This document shows, in pieces, positions 27,511-35,542 of a DNA stretch of 64,000 nt (the first letter of the stretch is position 1; each line of letters starts with the position of its first letter). Origin of the DNA: Anderseniella sp. (GTDB lineage Bacteria > Pseudomonadota > Alphaproteobacteria > Rhizobiales > Aestuariivirgaceae). Below the pieces are notes generated by a model that saw only the letters and a list, made by a program, of their open reading frames with translations, was not told the origin of the DNA and did no database searches. The position numbers and the translations under genes are program-made. The stretch covers positions 55,728 to 119,727 of the forward strand of contig DAOUPT010000004.1 in the NCBI GenBank assembly GCA_030626025.1, given 5' to 3'.

Positions 27511-28193
27511 GAAGATTGTTCCTGCTTTAATACGCGGGCCATCATATCGGCGATATGGGCCGTGGCCAGTGGCCCTGAAAGATCGTCATCCTTGCGAGCC
27601 ATTACTTCAGCGGGCAGAACGTCTTTGCGGGCTTTAAAAAGACTGCCGACAAATTCTTTGCCAAATTCGGGATGAGGCTGCACGGTCAGCGCCTTGTTGC
27701 CATAGGCAATAACGGCATATTTGCAAAATGGTGATGAACCAACCGCTTTTGAACCAGCCGGTAATTCAACAACCTGATCCTGATGCCAGGCCATGAGGTC
27801 GATACCCTCTTTGAGACCATCTATAATGTAACGCTGTTTGCCAACCGACCAGCCGCCTGAAAATTTCTCCACTTTGCCACCAAGTGCCTGGGCCAAAACC
27901 TGATGGCCAAAACAGATGCCAACGATTGGCACTTCTTGCGCATAGGCATCACGCAGAAAGACTTCGAGTGGCGGGATCCAGTCGTGGTCTTCATAGGCGC
28001 CGAATTTTGAACCTGTGATCAACCAGCCATTTGCGTCCTTGACCGACGATGGCAAATTGCCTTCCAGAACGCGATAGCTTTCAAATTCAAAGCCATAACC
28101 GTCAAGGAACTGCTCGAACATAATGTCATATTCACCATGTTCCTGAACAAGATCATCAGGGCAAAGGCCGGTTTGTAAAATTCCGATTTTCAT
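27507..28193 (-). CDS. Class I glutamine amidotransferase-like protein
   Basis: 228 residues with the triad of class I amidotransferases: the Cys nucleophile in VGICFGHQVLAQALGG and the His-Glu pair in QPHPEF. In polyamine clusters such a protein may hydrolyse a gamma-glutamyl bond, as PuuD does for gamma-glutamyl-GABA, although PuuD belongs to a sister family. The start at 28193 overlaps the agmatinase stop (ATGA) and gives the normal MKIGILQTG start; an upstream start at 28244 is rejected. The substrate is inferred from neighbours. Confidence 0.82.
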   Translation of the reverse strand: MKIGILQTGLCPDDLVQEHGEYDIMFEQFLDGYGFEFESYRVLEGNLPSSVKDANGWLITGSKFGAYEDHDWIPPLEVFLRDAYAQEVPIVGICFGHQVLAQALGGKVEKFSGGWSVGKQRYIIDGLKEGIDLMAWHQDQVVELPAGSKAVGSSPFCKYAVIAYGNKALTVQPHPEFGKEFVGSLFKARKDVLPAEVMARKDDDLSGPLATAHIADMMARVLKQEQSS

Positions 28194-29161
28194 AAGCGTC
28201 CTACTACATTGATTTTTGCGCCTTTTTTGACCGCTAAGAGGCACAACCAGTCATGGGCGATTGTGGCAGCGGCAATCGCTGTTATTTCTGCATGGTCATA
28301 GGCCGGCGATACTTCAACCACATCCATGCCAACCAGATTGAGGTCGCCGAGACCGCGAATGAGTTCCAGCGCCTGCCAGCTCGACAGACCGCCACAGACC
28401 GGTGTGCCGGTACCAGGTGCAAAGGCCGGATCGAGACCATCAATATCAAAAGAAATATAAACCGACGTGTCACCGGCCCTCGCCTTTATAATTTCAAGTG
28501 TCGCCTCTATGCCGTTGCGATGAATCCACGGTGCGGTTAGAATTTCAAACCCGTGGTCGCTGTCATTAAATGTGCGCAAGCCGACCTGGGTGGAACGCGA
28601 AACATCGATGACGCCTTCTTGTGCGGCACGAGCAAACATCGAGCCATGGTCGAGCCGGTTTTTCTCATCTTCCCAAGTGTCACAATGGGCATCAAACTGG
28701 ACCAGCGTGATGGGGCCGTGAACTTTGGCGTGTGCCTTGATCAAGGGATAGGCAACAAAGTGGTCACCGCCGAAGCTCAACATTTTGGCACCACTGGCCA
28801 AAATGTGATCGGCGTGATCAACAATAGTGCCCGGCACGGTTTCAGGGTGATGGGGGTCGATATGACAATCACCGTAATCAATGACATTTAGTGTTTCGGA
28901 CAAATCAAAACCAAATGGAAACGCTTTTAGTTCGGCTAACTGAACCGATGCCTGGCGAATAGCGCGTGGGCCAAGGCGGCAGCCGGGGCGGTAGGTAACA
29001 GCGCAATCATAGGGGATACCGCTGACCACCACATCTACACCGGCAAGATCGCGGGTGTATTTGCGACGTAAAAAACTTAAAGCACCACCATAGGTCATTT
29101 CATGCCAGTTCTCATTGAGGCCTTCAGCCCGAAAGGCTTGATCACCTTTTTGATCCGTCAT
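28190..29161 (-). CDS. speB: Agmatinase/ureohydrolase family protein
   Basis: 323 residues of the arginase/agmatinase superfamily with the dimanganese ligands in LSFGGDHF, FDAHCDTW and ISFDIDGLDPAFAPGTGTP. Agmatinase converts agmatine to putrescine and urea and would supply putrescine to this operon. Guanidinobutyrase or related guanidino hydrolases share the motifs, so the substrate is not certain. It sits 1 bp after potI and overlaps the amidotransferase. Confidence 0.87.
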   Translation of the reverse strand: MTDQKGDQAFRAEGLNENWHEMTYGGALSFLRRKYTRDLAGVDVVVSGIPYDCAVTYRPGCRLGPRAIRQASVQLAELKAFPFGFDLSETLNVIDYGDCHIDPHHPETVPGTIVDHADHILASGAKMLSFGGDHFVAYPLIKAHAKVHGPITLVQFDAHCDTWEDEKNRLDHGSMFARAAQEGVIDVSRSTQVGLRTFNDSDHGFEILTAPWIHRNGIEATLEIIKARAGDTSVYISFDIDGLDPAFAPGTGTPVCGGLSSWQALELIRGLGDLNLVGMDVVEVSPAYDHAEITAIAAATIAHDWLCLLAVKKGAKINVVGRL

Positions 29162-29162
29162 T

Positions 29163-29963
29163 TCAAGATACCTTTTTTGGTTTCATCTGGGTGGACGCGA
29201 TAACCACCCCGATAGCAACGACAACAATAATGATGGTGGCCAGCGCATTGATGTCCGGGCTAACACCGAGCCGTACTTTTGAGAAAATCACCATTGGCAG
29301 GGTTGAAGCCCCCGGCCCCGAGACAAAACTGGCAATAACCAGATCATCAAGCGACAGAGTGAAAGACAGCAACCAGCCCGAGACCAGAGCAGGTGCGATG
29401 ACCGGCAAAGTGATGTCGAAAAATACCCGGGTCGGTTTGGCGCCCAGATCAAGAGCTGCTTCTTCGAGGCTTTCATCCATATCCACCAAACGCGATTGAA
29501 CCACAACGGCGACATAGGCCATGCAGAACGTGGTGTGGGCGATGACGATGGTGGTGAGGCCGCGACCAGCAGGCCAGCCAAACATTGCCTCCATGCCAAC
29601 AAACAACAGCAGGAGTGACAGGCCGATGATGACATCGGGCATCACCAATGGCGCGGTGATCATGCCGCTGAGCAGACTCTTGCCATGGAAGCGACGAAAA
29701 CGAACCAGCACCAGTGCGCCCAGCGTTCCTAAAATCAACGCAAGAGAGGCGCTTAAAAATGCAATTTTCAAGCTGATCCAGGCTGCACCGAGGATTTGCG
29801 GATCATTAAGAAGTTTGGCATACCATTTGGTTGAGAACCCGGCCCAGACAGTTACCAGTTTTGATTTGTTAAAGCTGAAAATAATCAGTGAAATAATCGG
29901 AATATATAAAAACGCAAATCCCAACGTAGTGGCGATGGTGACAAACCATGAGTTCTTCTTCAT
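29163..29963 (-). CDS. potI: Spermidine/putrescine ABC transporter permease PotI/PotC
   Basis: 266 residues, six spans, with the binding-protein-dependent permease (EAA) loop EEAALDLGAKPTRVFFDITLP that contacts the ATPase. It is the second permease of the polyamine importer. It overlaps potH by four bases. Confidence 0.92.
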   Translation of the reverse strand: MKKNSWFVTIATTLGFAFLYIPIISLIIFSFNKSKLVTVWAGFSTKWYAKLLNDPQILGAAWISLKIAFLSASLALILGTLGALVLVRFRRFHGKSLLSGMITAPLVMPDVIIGLSLLLLFVGMEAMFGWPAGRGLTTIVIAHTTFCMAYVAVVVQSRLVDMDESLEEAALDLGAKPTRVFFDITLPVIAPALVSGWLLSFTLSLDDLVIASFVSGPGASTLPMVIFSKVRLGVSPDINALATIIIVVVAIGVVIASTQMKPKKVS

Positions 29964-30892
29964 GAGGAGGCCCCCGCGCTGGCTTGCTGAGCGTTACGCA
30001 TCAACACAATTGGTACGATCAACAGGACCAGCATAACAATGGCAACAGCCGAGGCCACCGGCCAGTCACGATTGGAGAAAAACTCGTTCCACAAAACCTT
30101 GCCTATCATCAATGTGTCCGGTCCACCCAATAGTGCAGGAATAACAAATTCTCCGACGACAGGAATAAACACCAGCATCGAACCGGCGATCATACCCGGC
30201 ATTGACAGCGGCAAAGTGACTTTGAAAAAAGTTGTTATCGGACTGGCACCCAGATCGGCCGAGGCCTCAAGCAGGGAATTATCAAGTTTCACCAGATTGG
30301 TAAACAGCGGCAATATCATAAATGGCAGATAGGTGTAGACAATACCAACATAGACGGCAAAGTTGGTCTGCATCATAACGATTGGTTCGGAGGTGATACC
30401 AAGGGACATTAAAACGTTGTTGATGATACCATTGGTTTTCAGGATGCCAATCCAGGCATAAACCCTCAGCAGAAACGATGTCCAAAACGGCAGGATAATC
30501 AGCATCAGCAAAACACCGCGGCGACGCTCTGTGGTGCGGGCAATGTAATAGGCCATGGGATAGGCAATCAGCAGCGCAATCAGAGTTGAGAAAAACGCAA
30601 CTTTAATCGAGGACCAATAGGCCAGAATGTAGAGATCATCGTCGATCAGATAGCCATAATTCGACAGGTGCAATTTCAGCACCATCAATCCGTCCTTCCA
30701 CTCCAGCAGTTTTGAATAAGGTGGACGGGCGATAAGGGATTCGGCAAAGGAAATCTTGAAGACAACAGCAAACGGGATCAGGAAAAAGATGATCAGCCAC
30801 CACAATGGAACACCGATCACCAGCGAGCGGCCATAAGTACCGATACGATTAAAGATGCGGCGCCCAATTGATATGCCGTTGGTTTTGCTCAT
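29960..30892 (-). CDS. potH: Spermidine/putrescine ABC transporter permease PotH/PotB
   Basis: 310 residues, six spans and an EAA loop (LEASADLGASPITTFFKVTLP). The long N-terminal cytoplasmic/periplasmic portion is usual for PotB/PotH. It overlaps potG and potI by four bases each, so the three are coupled. Confidence 0.92.
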   Translation of the reverse strand: MSKTNGISIGRRIFNRIGTYGRSLVIGVPLWWLIIFFLIPFAVVFKISFAESLIARPPYSKLLEWKDGLMVLKLHLSNYGYLIDDDLYILAYWSSIKVAFFSTLIALLIAYPMAYYIARTTERRRGVLLMLIILPFWTSFLLRVYAWIGILKTNGIINNVLMSLGITSEPIVMMQTNFAVYVGIVYTYLPFMILPLFTNLVKLDNSLLEASADLGASPITTFFKVTLPLSMPGMIAGSMLVFIPVVGEFVIPALLGGPDTLMIGKVLWNEFFSNRDWPVASAVAIVMLVLLIVPIVLMRNAQQASAGASS

Positions 30893-32031
30893 TGGGCCAA
30901 CACCACACCGGCTGCCTCATCCCATGATACATAAACATTGTCATCCCAGCTGAATGCATCTCCGTCGTGACGGGCGCGGTTTGATTTTGTTACCCGTACA
31001 ATTTTACCACTGGCCAATTTGATACGGTAAACCGACAGATTTCCCTGATAGGCTATTTCATCGATAACGCCTTTCACAAAGTTAAATTTTCCGCGTGGTT
31101 TTTCGCGTGAGATGGTTAGTTTCTCAGGCCGGATGGCAAACCACAATTTCTGGTTCTCAGTACAACTGACGCCATGAGAAACGTGGATATCGCAGTCGCC
31201 TTCTTGCGAATGAATACGAACGTAATCGGTTGCATCAGCACTGACCCGGCCTTCAAATATATTTACCGAACCGATAAAATCAGCGACGAATCTGGTTTGT
31301 GGAAACTCGTATACTTCATGCGGTTCTCCCACTTGAACAATCTCGCCCTGATCCATTACCCCGATACGGGTCGACAGGGTCATGGCTTCTTCCTGATCGT
31401 GGGTCACAACGATAAAGGTAACGCCAAGACTTTCCTGGATGTTGATTAGTTCAAACTGGGTCTCCTCGCGCAGTTTTTTATCAAGAGCACCAAGCGGCTC
31501 ATCAAGAAGTAATAATTTTGGTTTTTTGATCAGCGAACGGGCAAGAGCTACACGCTGGCGCTGACCACCTGATAACTGCTCGGGTTTGCGCTTGGCAAAT
31601 TCACTCAATTGAACCAGATTTAACATGTCAGCCACCTGATCGGCGGCATCTGATTTGCTGACGCCATCACGCATCAAGCCATAGGCAACATTTTTTTCCA
31701 CCGTCATGTGGGGGAACAGGGCGTATGACTGAAACATCATGTTGGTCGGGCGAGCATAGGCAGGGACGTTTGCCATATCCTGACCATCAATTTCTACACG
31801 CCCTGATGTGGGGTTTTCAAAACCAGCCAGCATGCGTAACAATGTCGACTTGCCGCAACCTGATCCACCGAGCAAACAGAAAAGTTCTTCGCGGTAAATA
31901 TCAAGGGTAATGTTATCAACCGCTGTAAATTCACCAAACTTTTTTGTTAAATTCGATATTCGAATAAACGGGGTCTCAGCTTGTTCGATCCACGGTTTGG
32001 CACCGTTGGCAATTTTTTGCGGAGTGTCCAT
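30889..32031 (-). CDS. potG: Spermidine/putrescine ABC transporter ATP-binding protein PotG/PotA
   Basis: 380 residues. Walker A GGSGCGKSTLLRM, signature LSGGQRQRVALARS, Walker B LLLLDEPLGALD, and the switch His in VVTHDQEEAM. The C-terminal ~130 residues form the TOBE domain of the MalK/PotA group. It energises the polyamine importer. A stem-loop separates it from potF. Confidence 0.94.
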   Translation of the reverse strand: MDTPQKIANGAKPWIEQAETPFIRISNLTKKFGEFTAVDNITLDIYREELFCLLGGSGCGKSTLLRMLAGFENPTSGRVEIDGQDMANVPAYARPTNMMFQSYALFPHMTVEKNVAYGLMRDGVSKSDAADQVADMLNLVQLSEFAKRKPEQLSGGQRQRVALARSLIKKPKLLLLDEPLGALDKKLREETQFELINIQESLGVTFIVVTHDQEEAMTLSTRIGVMDQGEIVQVGEPHEVYEFPQTRFVADFIGSVNIFEGRVSADATDYVRIHSQEGDCDIHVSHGVSCTENQKLWFAIRPEKLTISREKPRGKFNFVKGVIDEIAYQGNLSVYRIKLASGKIVRVTKSNRARHDGDAFSWDDNVYVSWDEAAGVVLAQ

Positions 32032-32056
32032 ATTGGCATCGCCTCAAAACTAAAAG

Positions 32057-32091
32057 TTCCCGCCATACCTTTCAGCAAAGCATGACGGGAA
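32057..32091 (-). terminator. Stem-loop between potF and potG (partial terminator or mRNA stabiliser)
   Basis: On the minus strand TTCCCGTCAT pairs with ATGGCGGGAA (10 bp, one G-T wobble) with an inner CTTT/AAAG, and is followed by a T-rich CTTTTAGTTTT. It lies just after the potF stop. Such structures let the binding protein be made in excess over the membrane parts. Confidence 0.6.
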
Positions 32092-32104
32092 TTGTTAATG
32101 TGGC

Positions 32105-33193
32105 TTACTTGCCGGTTTTGATCTTTGTCCAAAGCCGGGTGATGATGCGGTCGGTTTTTTTGGCATAAACCTTGGCACCCCAAAGCTTGTCTTTAACCTC
32201 ATCGGTTGGGAAGATACCTGGATCATCCTTGATTTCCTGCTCAACCATCGGAAGGGACGCTTTGTTACCGTTTGCATACCAAACGTAATTGGTAATATCA
32301 GCGGTAATTTGGGCATCCATGACAAAGTTTATAAAGGTATGAGCAGCATCCTTGTTTTTTGAATCAACCGGTATTGCCATAGTGTCAAACCATTGCAGCG
32401 CTCCCTGTTTGGGGATGCTGTAACCAATTTCGACACCCTTTTTAGCTTCGCCGGCACGATCCCGGGCCTGAAAAACATCGCCTGACCAACCAACGGACAA
32501 GCAGATATCACCATTAGCAAGATCGGATATGTATTGCGATGAATGGAAGTAACGAACGAAGGGGCGAATTTTCGTCAGCAAAGCAGCGCCTTTTTCCAGA
32601 TCGGCTTTCTTTGTCGAACGCGGATCAAGGCCAAGGTAATTCATAGCGGCCGGAATTATTTCGGTTGGCGCGTCCAGCAGAGTGATACCGCAATCTTTAA
32701 GTTTTGCAGCATTGGCAGGATCAAAAACCAGCGCCCATGAATCTGTCGGGGCCTTGTCGCCAAGACGTTTAGCAATTGCCTTGGTATTATAGCCGATGCC
32801 GGTGGTGCCCCACATATAAATAACTGCGTGCTCATTGCCCTTGTCGAAATTACCAAGGGCTTTCATTAAATCGGGGTCCATGTTTTTGAGGTTTGGCAGC
32901 TTGGACTTATCCAGTTTGGCATAAACTCCAGCAGCAATCTGGCGTTGCAGAAAGTCTGCGGTCGGGACGACGACATCAAAACCTGAACTGCCAGCCAGCA
33001 TTTTGGCTTCCAGTACTTCGTTTGAATCATAAACGTCATAGGTCACCTTGATGCCGGTTTTAGCGGTAAACTTTTTGATGGTGTCTTCAGCGATATAGTC
33101 TGACCAGTTGAAGACGTGCAGAACTTTTTCAGCGGCAAGAACCGGACTGGTCATCATGGCAACCAGCGCAACAGTTGATAGTAGTTTCTTCAT
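32105..33193 (-). CDS. potF: Putrescine/spermidine-binding periplasmic protein PotF/PotD
   Basis: 362 residues with a signal peptide (MKKLLSTVALVAMMTSPVLA, cleavage before AEK). The N-terminus of the mature protein HVFNWSDYIAEDT is characteristic of PotD/PotF, and the SWALVFDP and YISDLANGD segments contain the Trp/Asp residues typical of the polyamine pocket. It delivers polyamines to PotGHI. First transporter gene of the block, 29 bp after the GS-like gene. Confidence 0.94.
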   Translation of the reverse strand: MKKLLSTVALVAMMTSPVLAAEKVLHVFNWSDYIAEDTIKKFTAKTGIKVTYDVYDSNEVLEAKMLAGSSGFDVVVPTADFLQRQIAAGVYAKLDKSKLPNLKNMDPDLMKALGNFDKGNEHAVIYMWGTTGIGYNTKAIAKRLGDKAPTDSWALVFDPANAAKLKDCGITLLDAPTEIIPAAMNYLGLDPRSTKKADLEKGAALLTKIRPFVRYFHSSQYISDLANGDICLSVGWSGDVFQARDRAGEAKKGVEIGYSIPKQGALQWFDTMAIPVDSKNKDAAHTFINFVMDAQITADITNYVWYANGNKASLPMVEQEIKDDPGIFPTDEVKDKLWGAKVYAKKTDRIITRLWTKIKTGK

Positions 33194-33222
33194 TTTACTT
33201 TCTCCCTTTTAGTATTGTCGTT

Positions 33223-34578
33223 TTATGTCGTCTCAAGATAGGTACTAAATTCAAAGTCTGTCACCTGACTGGCAAATACAGCGTATTCCTGTTTTTTGCA
33301 GGCGGCGAACAGATTGCGTAATAGTGGTGAAAAGATCGAGGGCAAAATTGCGCCACTTTCAAAGGCGGCAATTGCTGTGCGCCAGTCATCGGGTATATGT
33401 TTTGCGGTTTTTGGAAAATGGTCGCCATCTACCGGTTCACTGGGCAAGTTTTCCTTTTCGATTCCGGCCAGCGCTGCCCCCAACACCACCGCCAGCACCA
33501 GATATGGATTGGCGTCAGCACCTGCTACGCGATGTTCGATGCGGCGGGCCACGGCGGGACCACCGGGAATTCGAATTGCCGCATGGCGGTTTTCATAACC
33601 CCAGCATATGGCGGTCGGGGCATGGGTTTGCGGCTGTAGACGCCGATAAGAATTTAGGTGCGGGGCAAAAATCAATGTCGATGCGGGCATCGCTTCCAGC
33701 AATCCGGCAACCGCATATTGAAGGGTTTTCGAGCCTTCATCACTGCCGTCATCAAAAACATTGTTGCCGTCTTTATCCAACAGGGAAAAGTGGATGTGAA
33801 GCCCATTGCCAGATCGGTCACCATAGGGTTTGGCCATGAATGAGGCGGTTAATTTGTGCTTGCGTGCCATACCTTTGACCACCCGCTTGAATAACATGGC
33901 ATCATCGGCAGCGCGCATCGCATCATCTGTGTGTAACAGGTTGATTTCAAACTGACCGGCACCGCCTTCAGCAATTGCTGCATCAGCAGGAATGCCCTGC
34001 TCGGCGCAGGCGGCATAGACGTCGTTGAAAAACCCGTCGAAGTGATCGAGTTCGTCAATTGACAGAACAGCATTGGCGTCCAGCGGTTTGCCGGTCACCG
34101 GTGATTTTGGCGTTTCCGGGCGAGTCTTGGTGGGGTCAACCAGATAGAATTCCAGCTCGGTTGCAACAACAGGCGTTAAACCAAGCGCCGTAAACTTTTC
34201 CAGTACAGCGGCCAAAGCCCGGCGCGGGTCGGCAGAAAACGGCTTACCGGACTCTTTGCTGAGCCACAAGGGTATCAGACCGGTTGGCTTGTCCAGCCAT
34301 TCCATTGGTAAAATGCTGCGGCCAGTCCAGCTGAGAATTCCATCACCATCGCCGGTTTCATAAACCAGTTTTGAATCGGTTATGTCGTTGCCCCAAACAT
34401 CAACACTGGTTGTCGACAACGGAATACGCAAGCCACCGTTCAGAGCCTTTTTCGCCTGGCTGACGGGAATCAGTTTGCCACGCATAATCCCATTGAGATC
34501 ACAAACACCGGCGCGCACATTTTCAATTTCCGGCCGCTTGCCCAACCAGGCAAGCATTTGTTCTGTGGTTGAGTTCAT
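33223..34578 (-). CDS. Second glutamine synthetase family protein (polyamine/amine ligase type)
   Basis: 451 residues with the GS fold and the same layout as the puuA-like gene: VCDLNGIMRGKLIP near the start, EGGAGQFEINL, HIHFSLLD and an ENRHAAIRIPGG substrate loop. It is the first gene after the regulated promoter, so it may be a gamma-glutamylpolyamine or gamma-glutamylamide synthetase for a different amine from that of the downstream paralogue. A role in bulk ammonia assimilation is unlikely given the context. Confidence 0.85.
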   Translation of the reverse strand: MNSTTEQMLAWLGKRPEIENVRAGVCDLNGIMRGKLIPVSQAKKALNGGLRIPLSTTSVDVWGNDITDSKLVYETGDGDGILSWTGRSILPMEWLDKPTGLIPLWLSKESGKPFSADPRRALAAVLEKFTALGLTPVVATELEFYLVDPTKTRPETPKSPVTGKPLDANAVLSIDELDHFDGFFNDVYAACAEQGIPADAAIAEGGAGQFEINLLHTDDAMRAADDAMLFKRVVKGMARKHKLTASFMAKPYGDRSGNGLHIHFSLLDKDGNNVFDDGSDEGSKTLQYAVAGLLEAMPASTLIFAPHLNSYRRLQPQTHAPTAICWGYENRHAAIRIPGGPAVARRIEHRVAGADANPYLVLAVVLGAALAGIEKENLPSEPVDGDHFPKTAKHIPDDWRTAIAAFESGAILPSIFSPLLRNLFAACKKQEYAVFASQVTDFEFSTYLETT

Positions 34579-34613
34579 CTGGTATTGGCGCCCGTATTCT
34601 ATCTTTAAAAAAT

Positions 34614-34627
34614 AATGTGATCACATT
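34614..34627. promoter_or_regulatory. Perfect palindromic operator of the GntR/polyamine divergon
   Basis: AATGTGATCACATT is a perfect 14-bp palindrome in the divergent gap. It directly follows the -10 box of the minus-strand promoter, so a bound regulator would cover the transcription start. The likely binder is the divergent GntR/FCD protein. Confidence 0.6.
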
Positions 34628-34634
34628 TTGAATA

Positions 34635-34662
34635 AAAGTATCACTTTCCAAGCTGTTGTCAA
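34635..34662 (-). promoter_or_regulatory. Promoter of the polyamine operon
   Basis: On the minus strand a perfect TTGACA (34657-34662), a 16-bp spacer and a weak TACTTT -10 (34635-34640). The start would fall near 34628, inside the palindrome's edge. Confidence 0.5.
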
Positions 34663-34711
34663 GCCGTTAGTATAACCACAAAGAAATGTGCAATGGAAAG
34701 TTCTAAATACG

Positions 34712-35413
34712 ATGGCAACCAGTACCCTTACCCTGCCGGAGCTGGATAAAAGAAAAAAAACAACCACACAGGAATATGCCTATGCAAGGTTGCACCATGC
34801 CTTGATGGTCGGCAGCATCGCGCCCGGGGTTCCGGTCACTATTCGCGGTCTGGCCGAGGCAATGGATGTCAGCCCGACACCGGTGCGAGAGGCGTTGCGG
34901 CGGCTTAGTTCCAAAAATGCGCTCAGCGTTTTGGAAAACCGCCGTATTGTAGTCCCGCAAATGACCCGCGAACGCTTTCATGAGCTTGTCTCCCTGCGCA
35001 CGGCAATTGAGATTTATGCCGCCGAGCGGGCCTTGCCGTTTATATCCGAGGCAATGATTGATGAATTTGAAAAAATTGATGCCGAAATGGATATCGCCGT
35101 AGATCAACAAAACCGCGAGAAGCTGATTGTGCTTAATCAGAAATTTCACAATGGAATTTACAGCGCCAACAAAAATCAGGTTTCCATGCCGATGATTGAA
35201 AGCATCTGGCTGCAGCTCGGTCCTTTCATGCGCATCGCCCTGCAACACATCGGCACGTTTTATACGGTCGACCGGCACAAGGAGATCATCACCGCCTTGC
35301 ACCAACGTGACCTTGCCGCGTTAAAAAAAGCGATCCGGGCCGATATTCATGATGCCGTCGGGCGGTTTGACGATGATGCTCTAAACAAAATCATCGGTCC
35401 CGAAATGAATTAG
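34712..35413 (+). CDS. GntR family (FadR/FCD) transcriptional regulator
   Basis: About 233 residues. The N-terminal winged helix has VTIRGLAEAMDVSPTPVREALRRL; the C-terminal all-helical FCD domain has LRTAIEIYAAERA and metal-site-like residues in NQKFHNGIYS and DRHKEIITAL. FCD regulators bind carboxylates or amines and commonly repress a divergent operon. It faces the GS-like gene across 133 bp. A GTG at 34688 would add eight residues; ATG 34712 is preferred. The stop codon lies within the stem of its own terminator. Confidence 0.9.
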   Translation: MATSTLTLPELDKRKKTTTQEYAYARLHHALMVGSIAPGVPVTIRGLAEAMDVSPTPVREALRRLSSKNALSVLENRRIVVPQMTRERFHELVSLRTAIEIYAAERALPFISEAMIDEFEKIDAEMDIAVDQQNREKLIVLNQKFHNGIYSANKNQVSMPMIESIWLQLGPFMRIALQHIGTFYTVDRHKEIITALHQRDLAALKKAIRADIHDAVGRFDDDALNKIIGPEMN

Positions 35414-35436
35414 ACTGAATCAGTCTAATTTTATTT
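35408..35436 (+). terminator. Rho-independent terminator of the GntR gene
   Basis: AATTAGACTG-AAT-CAGTCTAATT, a perfect 10-bp stem, followed by TTATTT. The TAG stop of the regulator is inside the left arm. Confidence 0.85.
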
Positions 35437-35515
35437 CGCTCACGCAAGATGCGCTGTGCGCATCGCTCCGCTTGGGCGGCGCAGGAGCGCCGGGCCGCAG
35501 TCGCGGCCTTGAGCG
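35437..35515. repeat. GC-rich multi-hairpin element
   Basis: A 79-bp stretch, far richer in G+C than its surroundings, between two convergent genes. Outer arms CGCTCA and TGAGCG (35437-35442 and 35510-35515) enclose three hairpins: GATGCGC-TGT-GCGCATC (35448-35464), GGCGC-AGGA-GCGCC (35478-35491) and GGCCGC-AGTC-GCGGCC (35493-35508). The shape is cloverleaf-like, but there is no T-loop TTCGA or any anticodon arm, so it is not a tRNA. It could be a REP-like interspersed element or a structured 3' region. Confidence 0.6.
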
Positions 35516-35542
35516 GTTCCATGTAATCATGAAATGCTCTAA

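Noticed and set aside
34614..34627. CRP-type binding site (TGTGA...TCACA)
   Set aside because: CRP sites need about 6 bp between the half-sites; here they abut, which fits a GntR-type palindrome better.
35437..35515. tRNA gene
   Set aside because: A cloverleaf-like shape, but no TTCGA loop, anticodon arm or CCA-type acceptor and the wrong stem lengths.
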